Notes: generated from the sequence alone by a model not told the origin. Counted from the first letter of the stretch, positions 12,950 through 25,005 are shown. The stretch: 64,000 nt of DNA from Apostichopus japonicus (GCF_037975245.1 NC_092575.1:6979001-7043000), one strand, 5' to 3'. A program made the numbers and translations.

Positions 12950-13250
12950 AAGTTACGTCCAACTGAGGGCTTCTCTCCTTTCATTGCATTTCGTATTGGT
13001 GTCTCCGCTTCCAACCCGGACCGCCTCACTTTCCCTCTCAATCCCCTCTTTTCTCACCATTTAAACAGCACATACAAAACTCAGATAGCAAAGATACAAA
13101 GGAAGTCGGTTATTTAATGTATGCATAAAATACAAAGGCAAGCAGGCAGATTTGATTTGATTTGATTTATTTGATTTTCCACAGGATATATACAAGACAA
13201 GACAAGTGTTACATACAATGGATGGCTGTATAGATAACAATATGTAACAC
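12950..13250 (+). repeat. Dispersed repeat, copy 1 (also at 44.4 kb and inverted at 26.2 kb)
   Basis: Shares TCCAACCCGGA, ATGCATAAAATACAAAGGCA and ATGGATGGCTGTATA in order with 44395-44610. The inverted copy lies at 26150-26350. A GATTTGATTTGATT run is present here only. Confidence 0.65.
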
Positions 13251-13499
13251 TTCAAAGGTTGCATCCCCTACTCGGCCATATAAAATGTCTTATAAAATGT
13301 GGCTTACACACAAATGGTCAAATTAACCATGGTCTTTATTACATATATGTAGTGCATCGGACAGGGAGCTATGTTTCGGTTGTACATTTGTCCCTTTCGG
13401 CGTTCGTTGCTGTACAGGGACATGCTTTATACATTATAATTGACAAGACACATTTACGCTCTGTAGTTTTAAATGCAGAGTCTATATGATTATATTATC

Positions 13500-13500
<1 letters not shown>

Positions 13501-13535
<35 letters not shown>

Positions 13536-13620
13536 GATAATATAATAATATATAGGCCTATATACAATGAACAGAATATATTTAAGCTCCGACTGAAAAC
13601 GTGTATTTTATTATAATAAT

Positions 13621-13679
<59 letters not shown>
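13501..13679. repeat. Two (TA)n tracts next to the truncated PLE
   Basis: TA runs at 13501-13532 and 13625-13679 with an ATAATA-rich lead, beside the 3' end of the minus-strand PLE copy. Confidence 0.95.
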
Positions 13680-13685
13680 TAAATA

Positions 13686-14006
13686 TATGGCTCACAATTG
13701 ACAAACATATAGTTAAGTTTTAGAAAATATATTGGAATTTTCGGTCACCCTGGGACCTTCGTCAACATACTTAGCAGTCGAATGAAAAGTACAAAATGTA
13801 ACACAATGAAAGTATGACGCTAGGTAAGTGTAAATTGCATTGATGGAATTAGAATCAAATAAACCATGACTATACAGGAAGCGGATTAAGGAGCAAAGAA
13901 CGGATTACATATATGATTGTAGAACTGGTAGTTGTTAAGGGGTCCCAAGTCTTTGTTGAGGCCGGTGATGTGAGACTTAGTACGAAAGATCCAATCGATT
14001 TCTTTA
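13686..14006 (-). mobile_element. 5'-truncated Penelope-like element, 3' end only
   Basis: The reverse complement matches 28740-29040 of the PLE at 28 kb: the last coding stretch around GGACCCCTTAACAACTATCA, the 3'UTR, and a hammerhead-like core. It lies among (TA)n tracts at 13501-13532 and 13625-13679. The match breaks off abruptly near 14006, which marks the truncation point. Confidence 0.88.
13739..13765 (-). ncRNA. Decayed hammerhead-like core
   Basis: Same position as the core in the 28-kb PLE, but the first core base is changed (TTGACGA instead of CTGACGA) and stem II has one mismatch. Probably inactive. Confidence 0.45.
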
Positions 14007-14155
14007 CTATCAGTTCGAACTATCAGTTGCACTATCGCACAATTGCACTATAAACATTCATCAATTGTATACTATCGTATTGTTATTATCGTGAAGTGAT
14101 TGTGATATGATGACACACGCCCTATATCTGCCTTTTAAGTCTAATATGCGCCGTA

Positions 14156-14280
14156 TTTCATTTTCGGACGTGTACTTCATTTTCGGACTGAAAACGTGTA
14201 TTTTATTTTCGGACTGAAAACGTGTATTTCATTTTCGGACTGAAAACTTGTCGGACTGAAAACTTGTCAGACTGAGGGGT
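14156..14280 (+). repeat. Tandem repeat of about 30 bp
   Basis: Four degenerate units of TTTTCGGACTGAAAACGTGT; a related single unit lies at 13590. Confidence 0.8.
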
Positions 14281-14519
14281 GTACCCCACATTGTAGACCC
14301 AATAACCGGAGTAGGCGAATGATAAAGCCATTGATGTATAATTAATTGTCTATATATGGAATCATAGCCCATAAATGTATAGCAAATTATATGGCATGGT
14401 TTCTGCGGACAGCACCATGAGCACGATATTGGATCTGTACCATGCATCGTTATAAATAAAAAAAAAACTTTGGGAAGAACAATTCTTACGCAAAAAAAAA
14501 ATGCATAAAACACGGATAT

Positions 14520-14880
14520 AATAGAAGACACAACTTTTAAAACGAAAAACACAAATTTTATAAACGAAAAACACAAATTTTATAAACGAAAAACAAATAT
14601 TTAAAAATAAATGTATAAATGAAAAGAAAAAAATATTATGTAGTCACACATTCACAAACATGAGGATCTGACCGTGCAAGTGCAAGCAGAATTCGATGTG
14701 CGTTCTGGAATGCTCGGTATGGATCAAGACAGCCTTATATCCGGCAATATTTCAGTATGGGGTTATCTGATGCTGAATTTCAGGCAGTTCTAGCTTTTGT
14801 GTTTCGTGTTGAAAAAAATTGTTTTTCGTTTTAAAAATGTTGTTTTTCGTTTTAAAAATTTTGTTTTACGTTTATAAATG
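14520..14880. repeat. Inverted pair of short tandem arrays
   Basis: Units of AAACGAAAAACACAAATTTT at 14535-14600 recur inverted at 14815-14878 (TTGTTTTTCGTTTTAAAA). About 200 bp separates them. Confidence 0.7.
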
Positions 14881-15472
14881 GTCACAACACGTATTCATTA
14901 TTAAGTATAGTGATATTTTAAGTAACTGGATTGAAGAGTTCGTTACGGTGCCATCGAAGGGTATAAACGGCAACCCATGTGTACGAATTAACACGCTCGT
15001 GAATGATTTTCGAAAGGGAATGTTTTTCAATCAGAAATTGTGTCGCTTTTTGAAAAAAAAAGTAATTTATTTAACGGCTTGATGGCTTCCTTAAGATTGA
15101 TAATGCAAGCCTTGGTAATCAGCGAGAATTTTCACGATATACATCCAAGTATCTCGTCTCTTAATTACGGTTAAGAAAAGCCGGATGGCAGGTACAACAT
15201 TAAATTCCGCTAGAGGAAGACCCCAAACGCAGTGTTTTTTATCCCCCCTCCCCTCCCCCCTCCCCCTCCTCCTCATCATCATACCATTTTGATAGCTTCC
15301 AACACCACTGAATTTATTTCAAAGAACAACAACATCAACAACAAAGGGCAGAGGGGGAATGGAAGCAAGGTTAAAATAAAAACAACGTCTTTGCAAAAGG
15401 ATGACTTTATACAGGAACAAAATTGATTGTAATATTGTAAACCACTAAAAAAAAAGGCTATGTGGCCGGGAT

Positions 15473-16829
15473 GCGAATTTTTTTTTCCCAAACAGGTTCT
15501 CAATTACGGAGTTTTCAGCCAATCAGATTGCTCGTGACGTCAGCATCAAACGCTTGATAGTTCGAAGACATACACTGAGTTACACACTGACACTTAATAA
15601 AGTCTTGTTACGCGGTTTCCCTGCAAACGCCCTAACTTTTACTTTTAATGCTTGGATAACATGTTGACCTTACTTATGATACATACGCTACATTCTATCG
15701 GTTTCGTGTTTACGCCATCCAAGATTCGTCAGCCGTTCTATTGAAATCGGAATTCGTTTCGTGGAATGGGTAGGCCTACACCAAAATCAACTTCACGACG
15801 CGAGTTCAGCCTTGAATGAATATACGCAACAGTTTGGTGTATAGTCAAGGCTTCATAATTGACGCACCCCCGTAATTGACGCACCTTCAGTTATTACTAG
15901 CAACGATAGAGCAGGCCATCTAAACTTTTTGCAGTCAAGCAGAATTACATATTTCATGAGTTTGAATCCATTTCAGCTATTTGATGACCAAATTGTGGAA
16001 TTTTTAAGCTTTTAGCACCCTTCCCCCGGTTTTGTACGTTTTTTTGGGCATTTGGAAATTTTGCACCCTAGTAAAAATAACCAACATTTCCTCAATATCA
16101 TGGATAACACTACTCTCTGGGACCTGATCTGTCTAAGCTTAGAGGCTCAAGTATAGCAAACAGCATCTAAAGTCAATGGATGTATACTAAAGCCTTCACT
16201 ACAGTTAGCTTATCGACGAATGTGTCAATTTAGGGGTATATGAAAGAACTTGACACGGCAGACATTTTGTGGTCAAGTTCTGCTCAATTGTACGTTGCAT
16301 ATGCACAGAACAATAAATATATTGAGATCATTACATTTCTGAGGAACCACACATATGAAAAACATACAGTTGAGTGATTTTGATTTTTCCTTGATAGAAA
16401 TCGTTGATCAAATCCTTAAGTGCGTCAATTATGAGCCCACCATGCTACAGTATGATGTATTTCCGTCACACTGCACTGTGTACACAGTTATAATACATAT
16501 AGGCCTATATCGCATGTGTTATGTACCCCTGTACGAAACTTTCACTGTGCGATGTTATCGATAAATGCCTTCACAGAAATCTTCGATCAAAGTAGATCAT
16601 ACAATACTAGTGTGCTCATTATGTCTAAACCAATTCCAAACACATCTACATATATTTACGAAAAGCTGCGGGTAATTTTGAATGGGTATATCTTCGTTGC
16701 AACGAATGGATGCAGACATTTTGATAACCTCGAAGTGAAGGGTTTTATTGTTATGACGTAACTTTTCCGACCAATCATGAGCGACTATTTATACACAATT
16801 GAGAACCTGTTTGGGAAAAAAAAATTCGC
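15473..16829. mobile_element. Non-autonomous MULE-like element with 9-bp target duplication
   Basis: Long inverted termini begin GCGAATTTTTTTTTCCC and continue AAACAGGTTCTCAATT (15473-15510, mirrored at about 16795-16829). They are flanked by an exact 9-bp direct repeat GGCCGGGAT (15464-15472 and 16830-16838). Nine-base duplications and TIRs starting with G point to Mutator-like elements. No transposase is visible in the 1357 bp. A CCAATCA box and a CRE-like TGACGTCA (15535-15542) lie just inside the left terminus; the right side carries inverted CCAATCA and TGACGTAA. Confidence 0.8.
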
Positions 16830-17027
16830 GGCCGGGATACTTAGTCTGTTCTTTAGATACAACATCGCAAAAAAAAAACAATAAGAATGTTTATATAGAT
16901 TGAATGGCCTCAAAAAGACACTCTTGCGATACATATTACAAAGGGCGAGCCTTGGTGTTGAATATCATCGAAGGTTACTCACCGTTTGTTCATTTCAAGA
17001 TAAAAGACCATTATTTGGTCGAGTCAA

Positions 17028-17056
17028 ACCATGGAGGTAAAAACAGCCTCCATGGT
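17028..17056. repeat. Hairpin with CCATGGAGG arms, copy 1
   Basis: ACCATGGAGG and CCTCCATGGT flank TAAAAACAG. The same hairpin occurs in the opposite orientation at 62660-62687. Confidence 0.7.
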
Positions 17057-17814
17057 CAAACATACGAGTGTATCAAATAATTGATGACACATTGATGACA
17101 TATCAAGGACTGCACCATTTTAAAAAATTTTTTTTTTTAAAGCTGGTCCTGAAATAGGTATACGATATTACAAATCACTATAAATAAATTTGGTTGGATG
17201 TATGGTTTGTAAAAGGAGCATAGGTATAGGTCGGGTTCATTCATGCATTGCAGAATTGGTTCAAAAACAGGTGATGAAAACACCGGATAACAATGTTTCA
17301 AACAAAACTGCATGTACATATATTACTTTTATATATAGATATATATCTAAATGTCTATCGGTTTCACCCCAGCAGTTGAAGTCTGGTCATATCTCAACAG
17401 ATTACTTCCAAACTCAACATCAACATCTCGCCGACACAAAAGTATGAACAATATGCCGCTGATATTGTGTTCTTAATTATTAAGGAATTGTTGAGAGGAT
17501 CGACAAAGTTTGAAGTTTCAGTTTTCATAGCCTATACTGAGAACTTCCAGGCAGCTTAAGGCGTATATAAGGTAACGTTTTCTGCAATAATACTGTAATT
17601 ATATCGTTGTTTGTATATGGTTTGGGTCATATATATGTGTAGTTCAGTCTCTTGTATGGGAATTTATTCAAAAAGGATCAGCTGTAGGCACAAACTTAGG
17701 GTACACCAAATAGTATGTTATGTTGTAGATTTGTACATATATCAGTCTAGGTTATTATTGCTATTCTTCTTGTTTTTTGGGTAGGTCTACCGTAGTACTT
17801 AAATTCAGTCTTGA

Positions 17815-18990
17815 AAATAAACTTCCATAAAAAAAAATATTTAAGCAGCTTTGATCATACCAACGTTTCTCAGTTAAAGGCTATTCCCTCTCCCCCTTTC
17901 CACCTGCACCCTCCATCCCCCCTTCCCCACCAATTCCCGTATGATGTAGATTATAATATTTTGTTGTGTAGATAATGAAATCTGTCAAATTTGATCTTTA
18001 AGATCCTGATAATTTTTCAATTTGACAAAATTCAGAAAACGTTTGTTGGTTATACAGTAGTACTGAAATTTCTTGAAAATAAACTTTCTTTGTAAGTTCC
18101 AGGATATTTAGGCAGCTTTGGTCATACCAACGTTTCTCAATTAAGGGCTACTCCCTCTCCCCCTTTCCACCTGTACCGCCCACCCTAATTCCCCGCATGA
18201 TGTAGATTATAATATTTTGTTGTGTAGATAATGAAATCTATCAAATTTGATCTTAAAGAGCCTGATAATTTTTCAATTTGACAAAATTCAGAAAACGTTT
18301 GTTGGTTATACAGTAGTACTGAAATTTCTTGAAAATAAACTTTCTTTGTAAGTTCCAGGATATTTAGGCAGCTTTGGTCATACCAACGTTTCTCAGTTAA
18401 GGGCTATTCCCTCTCCCCCTTTCCACCTGTACCGCCCACCCTAATTCCCCGCATGATGTAGATTATAATATTTTGTTGTGTAGATAATGAAATCTGTCAA
18501 ATTTGATCTTTAAGAGCCTGATAATTTTTCAATTTGACAAAATTCAGAAAACGTTTGTTGGTTATACAGTAGTACTGAAATTTCTTGAAAATAAACTTTC
18601 TTTGTAAGTTCCAGGATATTTAGGCAGCTTTGGTCATACCAACGTTTCTCAGTTAAGGGCTATTCCCTCTCCCCCTTTCCACCTATACCGCCCCACCATA
18701 ATTCCCGTATGTTGTAGATTGTAAATGTTTGTTGTGTAGATAATGAAACCTGTCAAATTTGATCTCTAAAAGCTTGATCATTTTAATTTGACAAAATTCA
18801 GAAAACGTTTGTTGGTCTACTGTAGTACTGAAATTTCTTGAAAATAAACTTTCTTTGTAAGTTCCAGGATATTTAGGCAGCTTTGGTCATACCAACGTTT
18901 CTCAATTAAGGGCTATACTCCCTCTCCCCTTTCCACCTGTACCCCACCCTAATTCCCGTATGATGTAGATTGTAAATGTTTTCGAGAATA
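17815..18990 (+). repeat. Tandem array of about 255-bp units
   Basis: AGGATATTTAGGCAGCTTTG recurs at 18101, 18357, 18613 and 18866, with partial copies at both ends. Units contain a C-rich stretch and TGATGTAGATTATAATATTTTG. The C-rich stretch varies most. Confidence 0.95.
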
Positions 18991-19029
18991 AAGTTCATTT
19001 TTAATTTTTTTTTTTAATTACTGCAAATT

Positions 19030-19310
19030 TTCACCACCTTTCGGACTCGTAGTTTAACCTGTAACAGCTTTTCAGTAATTACTGTGCCAACTGGAACACA
19101 TGTTACCGTGTCGTGAACACAGCGCAGTACCGTAGTTACTAATGCACGGTTGTGGAACATGAACAGTAGTTACTGTACTAGCTGTGAGTTTTCTAAATTT
19201 GCTTTAAGAAAAAACTTGCAGTAATTACTGTGCCACCTGTAACACATGTTACCGTGTTACGAACACAGCGCAGTAGTATAACTGTATGCACGGTTGTGGA
19301 ACATGAATAA
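19030..19310 (+). repeat. Two copies of an about 146-bp unit
   Basis: GTAATTACTGTGCCA through GCACGGTTGTGGAACATGAA occurs at about 19074 and 19220. The second copy is interrupted after GAACATGAA by about 360 bp and resumes at 19666 (CAGTTGTTACTGTACTAGC). Confidence 0.8.
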
Positions 19311-19665
19311 GGGGTTAATCAACGGTCTAGCGTGCGTTACTCACAGGATTAATGCACGATCGGGGGATAATGCAAGCGATGCACGAGGGCGGAGCCCGAG
19401 TGCATCCAGCGATAGCATTAACACCCGGAGTGCATTAATCATGTGAGAAACGCACGCTAGATCGTTGATTAACCCCGTTCATTCATACACTACCATTTGT
19501 GTGGGGGAAAAATCATAAAACAAAACATTTTTGGTTACATATAACCAAAGATTTATTAAAGTGATGCCCCGTAATTTTACCGTGCGTTACTCACAGGATT
19601 AACCACGGTCAGCTGACCTGAATGGACCAATAGGATTTAGGAATCTTTACTAAGTATGAATGAAC
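19305..19665. mobile_element. Insertion interrupting the 146-bp repeat, containing a long palindromic segment
   Basis: The interrupted repeat gives a clear empty-site comparison, with TGAA on both sides. Within it, 19312-19483 is a strong inverted repeat with arms starting GGGGTTAATCAACG and CGTTGATTAACCCC. The centre is rich in GCAC/GTGC (AGGGCGGAGCCCGAGTGCA). No coding capacity. Possibly a MITE. Confidence 0.5.
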
Positions 19666-19715
19666 AGTTGTTACTGTACTAGCTATGAGTATTGGCTGTG
19701 CTCGATCAGTCTTAA

Positions 19716-20530
19716 AGCAGCATTTTGCGTCCTTTTCTATGATTTTTCTCAACCTCACTGACTCCACTATGCCATAACGACATACATAACTAGCTTATCT
19801 ATTTATATTTTACTTCAAATGGTGGCATAAAAGTCGAAAAAATTGCAACTTTCAACTTTGTTGTTCTCCAAGATATTTTCCGTTGGGAACCCAATAAACC
19901 TCGCCCATAATATGAATATTTAAACACTACGAACGTCATTGACAAATACGTAATATAACACCACGCTTGATTTGTGTACCGTCTATATGGCAGTTGTACC
20001 AGAGAGTTGCATAAACAACTCCCTGGTTGTACCAACGCAAAGTCTTGAATCTATTTTTAGCAACGGCTCATAACTAAACCTGCATCTCTGATTGGTTGAA
20101 TTCAAACTAGTGGGTTTGGGAACTGAATGCGATTAATTTTGTATGTGGAATACTCGCCAATTAACGGTTTTGGCAGGGAAAAACTTGGCCAATATCTTAA
20201 TTTGCTGTTTTGTGATTTGATGAATGTAAAAAACTCAATGGACATGTCAAAAAAAGTAGAAAACGGCGACCAAACGCAAAATGCTCATGAATAAACATAC
20301 TATTCACTGATTGGTGGAATTCAAACTAGTGGATTTGGAGATATGAAAACTTTGTCGAGGACACTTTTACTCGTTATCGACATAAATCGTTAATTACTCG
20401 CTAATTAACGCTCTTGGCAGGGTGAAACTTGGATGGTATCTTAGTTTGCTGTTTTATGATTGATACATCTAAAAAAATCGATGCACATGTTAAAAAGGTG
20501 GGAAAAAGCGACCCAACGCAAAATGCTGCT
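19716..20530. mobile_element. TTAA-flanked non-autonomous element (Kolobok- or piggyBac-like target)
   Basis: Inverted termini AGCAGCATTTTGCGT at 19716 and the mirror image ending at 20530 are flanked by TTAA (19712-19715 and 20531-20534). The 815-bp interior is an imperfect tandem duplication: two halves each contain GAATTCAAACTAGTGG, a GCAGGG block and a closing ACGCAAAATGCT. No transposase is present. TTAA duplications occur in Kolobok and piggyBac; the termini do not start CCC, which favours Kolobok. Confidence 0.75.
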
Positions 20531-21064
20531 TTAACGAGAACATGGTGGTAACTTTAATCCAATTGGAATTTTAAGGCTCAGCATATCAAAGTTTACAGGT
20601 TAATGATTAACGGTTTAAGACATTCAACATTTACGATCAGTATACATCCCGGCAACGTATGACCATTCACATGAGTGCCATGAAAACATTGAATTAGGTT
20701 GTCGAAAATTTTAATTTTAATTTTTATGGTATCATCATTCATGCTTATAGATCTCAATCATGGATATTATAACATCCCTTGTAATAATGAGATCCCAAGA
20801 GAAAACAACCAAGTACTCGAGAAGATTAGTCAAAAATTCATTTAAACAGGCATTTGGAAAATAGTTTATGGGGTATGGATGATAAACTGTAGAGTACCAC
20901 CAGTTTCAGACAGCTATACCCCGGTCTATAGGTTTGTTCATAACTTCGTTGTACTCGAACGGCGTAGCCTGTACTTATTTTTTTTGATAAGACGAACACT
21001 CTTTACACATTGCTCCTTTCTCTAGTCGATGTAACATCGCCTCCTGCTGTAAAGCTGTAAGGTT

Positions 21065-21470
21065 TAACACTAAGAAGTGTGACTTGACTCACTTTATATG
21101 TGACTTTACTTGACTCACTTAACTTGACTTGACTTTTACTTGACTTCACTTAACACTTGACTTGACTTGACCTGACTCACTTTATATGTGACTTTACTTG
21201 ACTTTTACTTGACTTAACTTGACACTTGACTTGACTTGACTTGACCTGGCTCACTTTATATGTGACTTGACCTGACTCACTTTATATGTGACTCTACTTG
21301 ACTCACTTTACTTGACTTTTACTTGACTTTTACTTGACTTTCATTTACACCTTACTTGACTCACTTTATATGTGACTTTACTTGACTCACTTGAATTGAC
21401 TTTTACTTGACTTGACTTGACACTTGACTTGAAACTTTACTTTACTTGACCTGACTCACATTATATGTAA
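21065..21470 (+). repeat. ACTTGACTTG minisatellite with interspersed CACTTTATATGTGA
   Basis: Irregular array of CTTGA units mixed with TGACTCACTTTATATGTGAC, about 400 bp. Confidence 0.95.
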
Positions 21471-21551
21471 AGTTTAGGAAGAGTTGTACATTTGTAGAAC
21501 CATATAAACGAGCAAAATAAAACGAAACAGTTGATGAAAGTCATAGTAGTG

Positions 21552-21599
21552 TATATTCAAACGTTTTCGAAGATTTCCCATCTTCCTCGTCAGGAAATA
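21552..21599 (-). ncRNA. Hammerhead-ribozyme-like core in PLE tail
   Basis: On the - strand CTGACGA is followed by a GAAGAT/ATCTTC stem and then GAAA. The possible closing stem I (TATTTC with GAATATA, one bulge) and very short stem III make activity uncertain. PLEs are known to carry minimal hammerheads in their terminal repeats. Confidence 0.5.
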
Positions 21600-21684
21600 G
21601 ATAACAATATAGTCACTTATGTATAGTGCATACGAAAGTTGTAGTATTAATGTTGACTATCCATGTTCAAAGATATAGGAGGTT

Positions 21685-22363
21685 CTAAAATAAGTTGAGT
21701 ATATATGACGATCCATGTTGAAATAGTTGATCGTTTAAAACGGGTTTGAGTTTCTTGATGTACCGGTACAGTGCCTCCTTAATTTTAATTTCAAAGTCTG
21801 TATAGCCGCTGTCTATGACACTAAAGTTGGTGATGTTAGCTGTTCGGCAGTCTATACAGTGAGTGATCATATGCTCATAGATTGCAGATTTGTCAGATAA
21901 GTGCTCCTTGACACTTGTAGCCAGATGTCTTTTAGTCTTACCGATGTAAGTGTGGTTCTTATCACAGGAACCTTCAAATGAATAGATGACATTGGCTTTA
22001 AGGATCATGGGGGTCTTATCTTTCAAAGAAAAGTAATTACCGACTTTAAACGTTTTTGAAAACTATAATACACTTCTTGTTAATGCCTCTAAAATGTTTA
22101 GTTAAGGATCTCTTGAAATTTAGTGAAGGGTGACCTATGAATGGAATGGTAATCATGTACTTACTGTCATCATCCTTATCCTGATTATCCACTTCAGAAC
22201 TAAGTTTCTTATTGAGAAATTTGTTTACACACTCTTCCAAAATCCTGCTGGGATAACCATTATGGTATAAAATCTCTTTTAATTTGGAGACCTCTGTATG
22301 GAATAAGGACCAATTGCTGCACACAACAAATGCCCTATTAAGGATAAGGATGATGACAGTCAT
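21685..22363 (-). pseudogene. PLE polyprotein fragment with GIY-YIG domain, one frameshift
   Basis: The first segment (22363-22046) includes LFHTEVSKLKEILYHNGYP and ITIPFIGHPS, typical of the RT-to-endonuclease connection in PLEs. The second (to 21685) reads GNYFSLKDKTP, then NVIYSF and YIGKTKR, the GIY-YIG signature. A single-base shift in an A run near 22044-22050 separates them. The usual Arg before xxEH appears as Ser (LATSVKEH), and the acidic KEALYRYI region remains. Frameshift and substitution suggest a dead copy. Confidence 0.8.
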
Positions 22364-22449
22364 TTGTATGTGTCATGGTATGCCACTTGGTATATAGAGA
22401 TGTCTCTCAAAACAAGTCACAGTATTTAAAGCTCTTCAATAGCAATATC

Positions 22450-23660
22450 TCTTCCGCTGCTCTTGGCGGACAGTGAAACTAGAACACTATTGAGTGGTTT
22501 TAGAGTTTTGTTGAGAAATTGACTTAAAATGTTATCCGTATCACTTCACCGATTAATTTTTCTAAAGAAGGATTGGGGATGAGGGAACTCTGATTTTTTT
22601 TTTTTTCGTGTGCTGAGATATATGTCACACCATGCATGCATCATCCATTTCGTCATCTAAAAGTTAGTTTTCAACATTTTCGTTATCCATCACCAGACTT
22701 GCAGTTGGGTCTGGACACGTACTCGTGTTCTAATGTATATATTACTATAGTCTATACTGATAACCTTCACTCGTATACTCGCCCGCAGATTTGACTTGAA
22801 CTCGTACTCGGTATGGTTATTTGGAAAATCTACTAGTACTGGCCCTTATAGACTTGGACACACACTAATGACTTCAGGACACACACTAAGTTGCTTGTCG
22901 GCGTCCCCCTGTTTCATGCCGCCCTGTTTCATGTGATCCTACAAAACTTCACCCAAGCCCACACGATTCTTTGTCAACCCTATTCAATTTATCACAATGC
23001 TGTAGCAGTACTTCTTTCATTAACCCAACTTGTAGCCCAGTCTAGGTATAAGACTTAACAAAATCGTGCATATATGACAGACCCGAATGATTTTCTAAGG
23101 CAGGAATGTCTTTGATGTTGAAAATAAGAGGGTTGTAGATTTAGTCAGTTACACTGTCATGGACAAACAGGCGCCGATCGACAAAAGTACATATACGTCT
23201 GTGTTCGTTATAGTGTAAACTAAACAATCGTGACCTAAATTCTTGTTTTCCGAGCACTCTCCAGGCCCAATACGACGTAGTTGCTTATAGACACGCCCTT
23301 TTCTCTCTCCATATGCATAAAACACTTCACGTATCCACCCAGTTTATACGTTTTCGGCAAGCTTAGAAGGGATTAGACATGTATGTTATGATAAGGCACT
23401 AACCACCTAGAAATGTATGAGAAATACATGTAGAAATGTATGTAGAAATCACATGTCATTCACGACGACGTATTGTCGATACAAGTCAAACATTTAGTTG
23501 TAACCCGTACCCTGACATGACTAGTTTACCAATTTAAGCAGAGATATAAATCTAATTGCTCTACGTATCGTGTTTGAGACCAGACATGTCGATGGTCCCA
23601 AGGCAACTTGACGAAACACGGACGTCGCATTCGCCCCCGAGTCTAACGAGTGTGTGATTA
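22450..23660. other. No recognisable gene
   Basis: Mixed unique sequence upstream (on the - strand) of the PLE fragment. No RT catalytic motif was seen in either strand. Confidence 0.5.
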
Positions 23661-23662
23661 CG

Positions 23663-23664
<2 letters not shown>

Positions 23665-23747
<83 letters not shown>
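23665..23747. repeat. (TA)n microsatellite, about 83 bp
   Basis: Uninterrupted alternating AT. Confidence 0.97.
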
Positions 23748-23748
<1 letters not shown>

Positions 23749-24220
23749 CGCGCAAGATGACAAAGTCTGTCTAGTCTATGTAGAATTACCTTCACAAGAC
23801 ATTTAGAGTTTCACTGATTGACAATGAGTGGTAATCTTGCTAGTGTTAAAAGTTAGTATGAAATGAACCTCCCCCCCACTCCCCCCCCCCCTCATAAAAA
23901 GAGTGGAAAATTTCACATAATTTTATCACTATTAAAAAGTATGATTCTGGAGTTAGGATTCCCAGTCTAGTTTTGCTCAGTGTAGGGTTCACAAAAGACT
24001 GTAGTCTTGTTAACTCCAAAAACGGTATTGCTAGATTGCATAGCGGCTATACTAATAAATGATGTCAATTTGAAATCAGCGTTTTGTTGGCAATGAGATA
24101 TAATGTAACTCCGTGGATTGCCCTCTTGTTACATGTTGATGATCTACACTACAGCCATCCATGGTATATTCAGGTGCGTATCCAGGGGGGGCGTTGGGGG
24201 CGCGCGCCCCCCGGGTAAGG

Positions 24221-24383
24221 AAAAGAGGAGAGAAAAAAAGAGAAGAAAAAAAGGGAAAAGGAGGGGGGAAAAAGAAAAGGAGGAGAGAAAGGATGGGAAA
24301 AGAAAAAGAAAAAAGAGAGAAAAAGGAGAAAGGGAGGGAGTAGAAGATAGCCAAGACTTCGGGAAGAGAAAGAGGAACAGTCA
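24221..24383 (+). repeat. Polypurine tract
   Basis: About 160 bp almost purely A and G on the + strand, inside the hAT cluster. The apparent open frames here are low-complexity artefacts. Confidence 0.85.
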
Positions 24384-25005
24384 TAGTTAAAGAACTGATC
24401 CCTATTATATACACAGGGTAGCCAGTGACAGATCAAGGATTACGGAGGGGGTGTGTGCCTCACCCTACCCCTTACACCAACAACTCCATTTTCGACGTTT
24501 TTTCCCCTCTCTCACTAATGTATCTATATAAATACTATATATGGTCTATCATAACGCGTGTGTGTGTATGGACGCCTTAAACAATTGTACAATTGTGCTA
24601 TATGGAACCAATTGTGGCTGGTCTTGAACTCGAAGGGGTCGTCGGGAACATGACGCATTTCGGGAAGGGGCGACCGCCCCCCCCCCGAGCAAATTTTCTT
24701 TATGACATCGCTAGTAATTTCAAAATAGACAATGCTAATAGGTGCAACTTACAAGGCCTGGGAAGTGTCATTTCCAGCGATCTGGGAGGCATTTTCGGCA
24801 AACATTTTTCTTGTTCGCTTCGCGCCAACTCGTGGTGGCGCTTCGCTTAGATAGTTTGCATACAGGCTTCGCCCCTCCCTTGGCAATTACTCGCTACACG
24901 CCTGTTCGAATTTGTAAAGCAAAGAGCAGATATAACATCATATCAGTGAGCATTGAAATGCCTGTTCCACGATGAACAGCCTCAAAAACTATCTATGTGT
25001 GTAGT

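Larger units (their letters stand above)
21500..22440 (-). mobile_element. Penelope-like retroelement 3' part (RT end, GIY-YIG domain, 3' tail)
   Basis: The minus strand carries the end of a reverse transcriptase and a GIY-YIG endonuclease-like domain, followed by a non-coding tail with a hammerhead-like core (21552-21599). Fusion of RT and GIY-YIG is the hallmark of Penelope-like elements. The 5' and catalytic RT parts are not recognised to the right of about 22440, so the copy is 5'-truncated. Its sequence differs from the PLE at 28 kb, so at least two PLE families are present. Confidence 0.8.

Noticed and set aside
24076-24436. Long Lys/Glu/Arg-rich and Phe/Leu/Ser-rich frames
   Set aside because: Low-complexity products of the polypurine tract.
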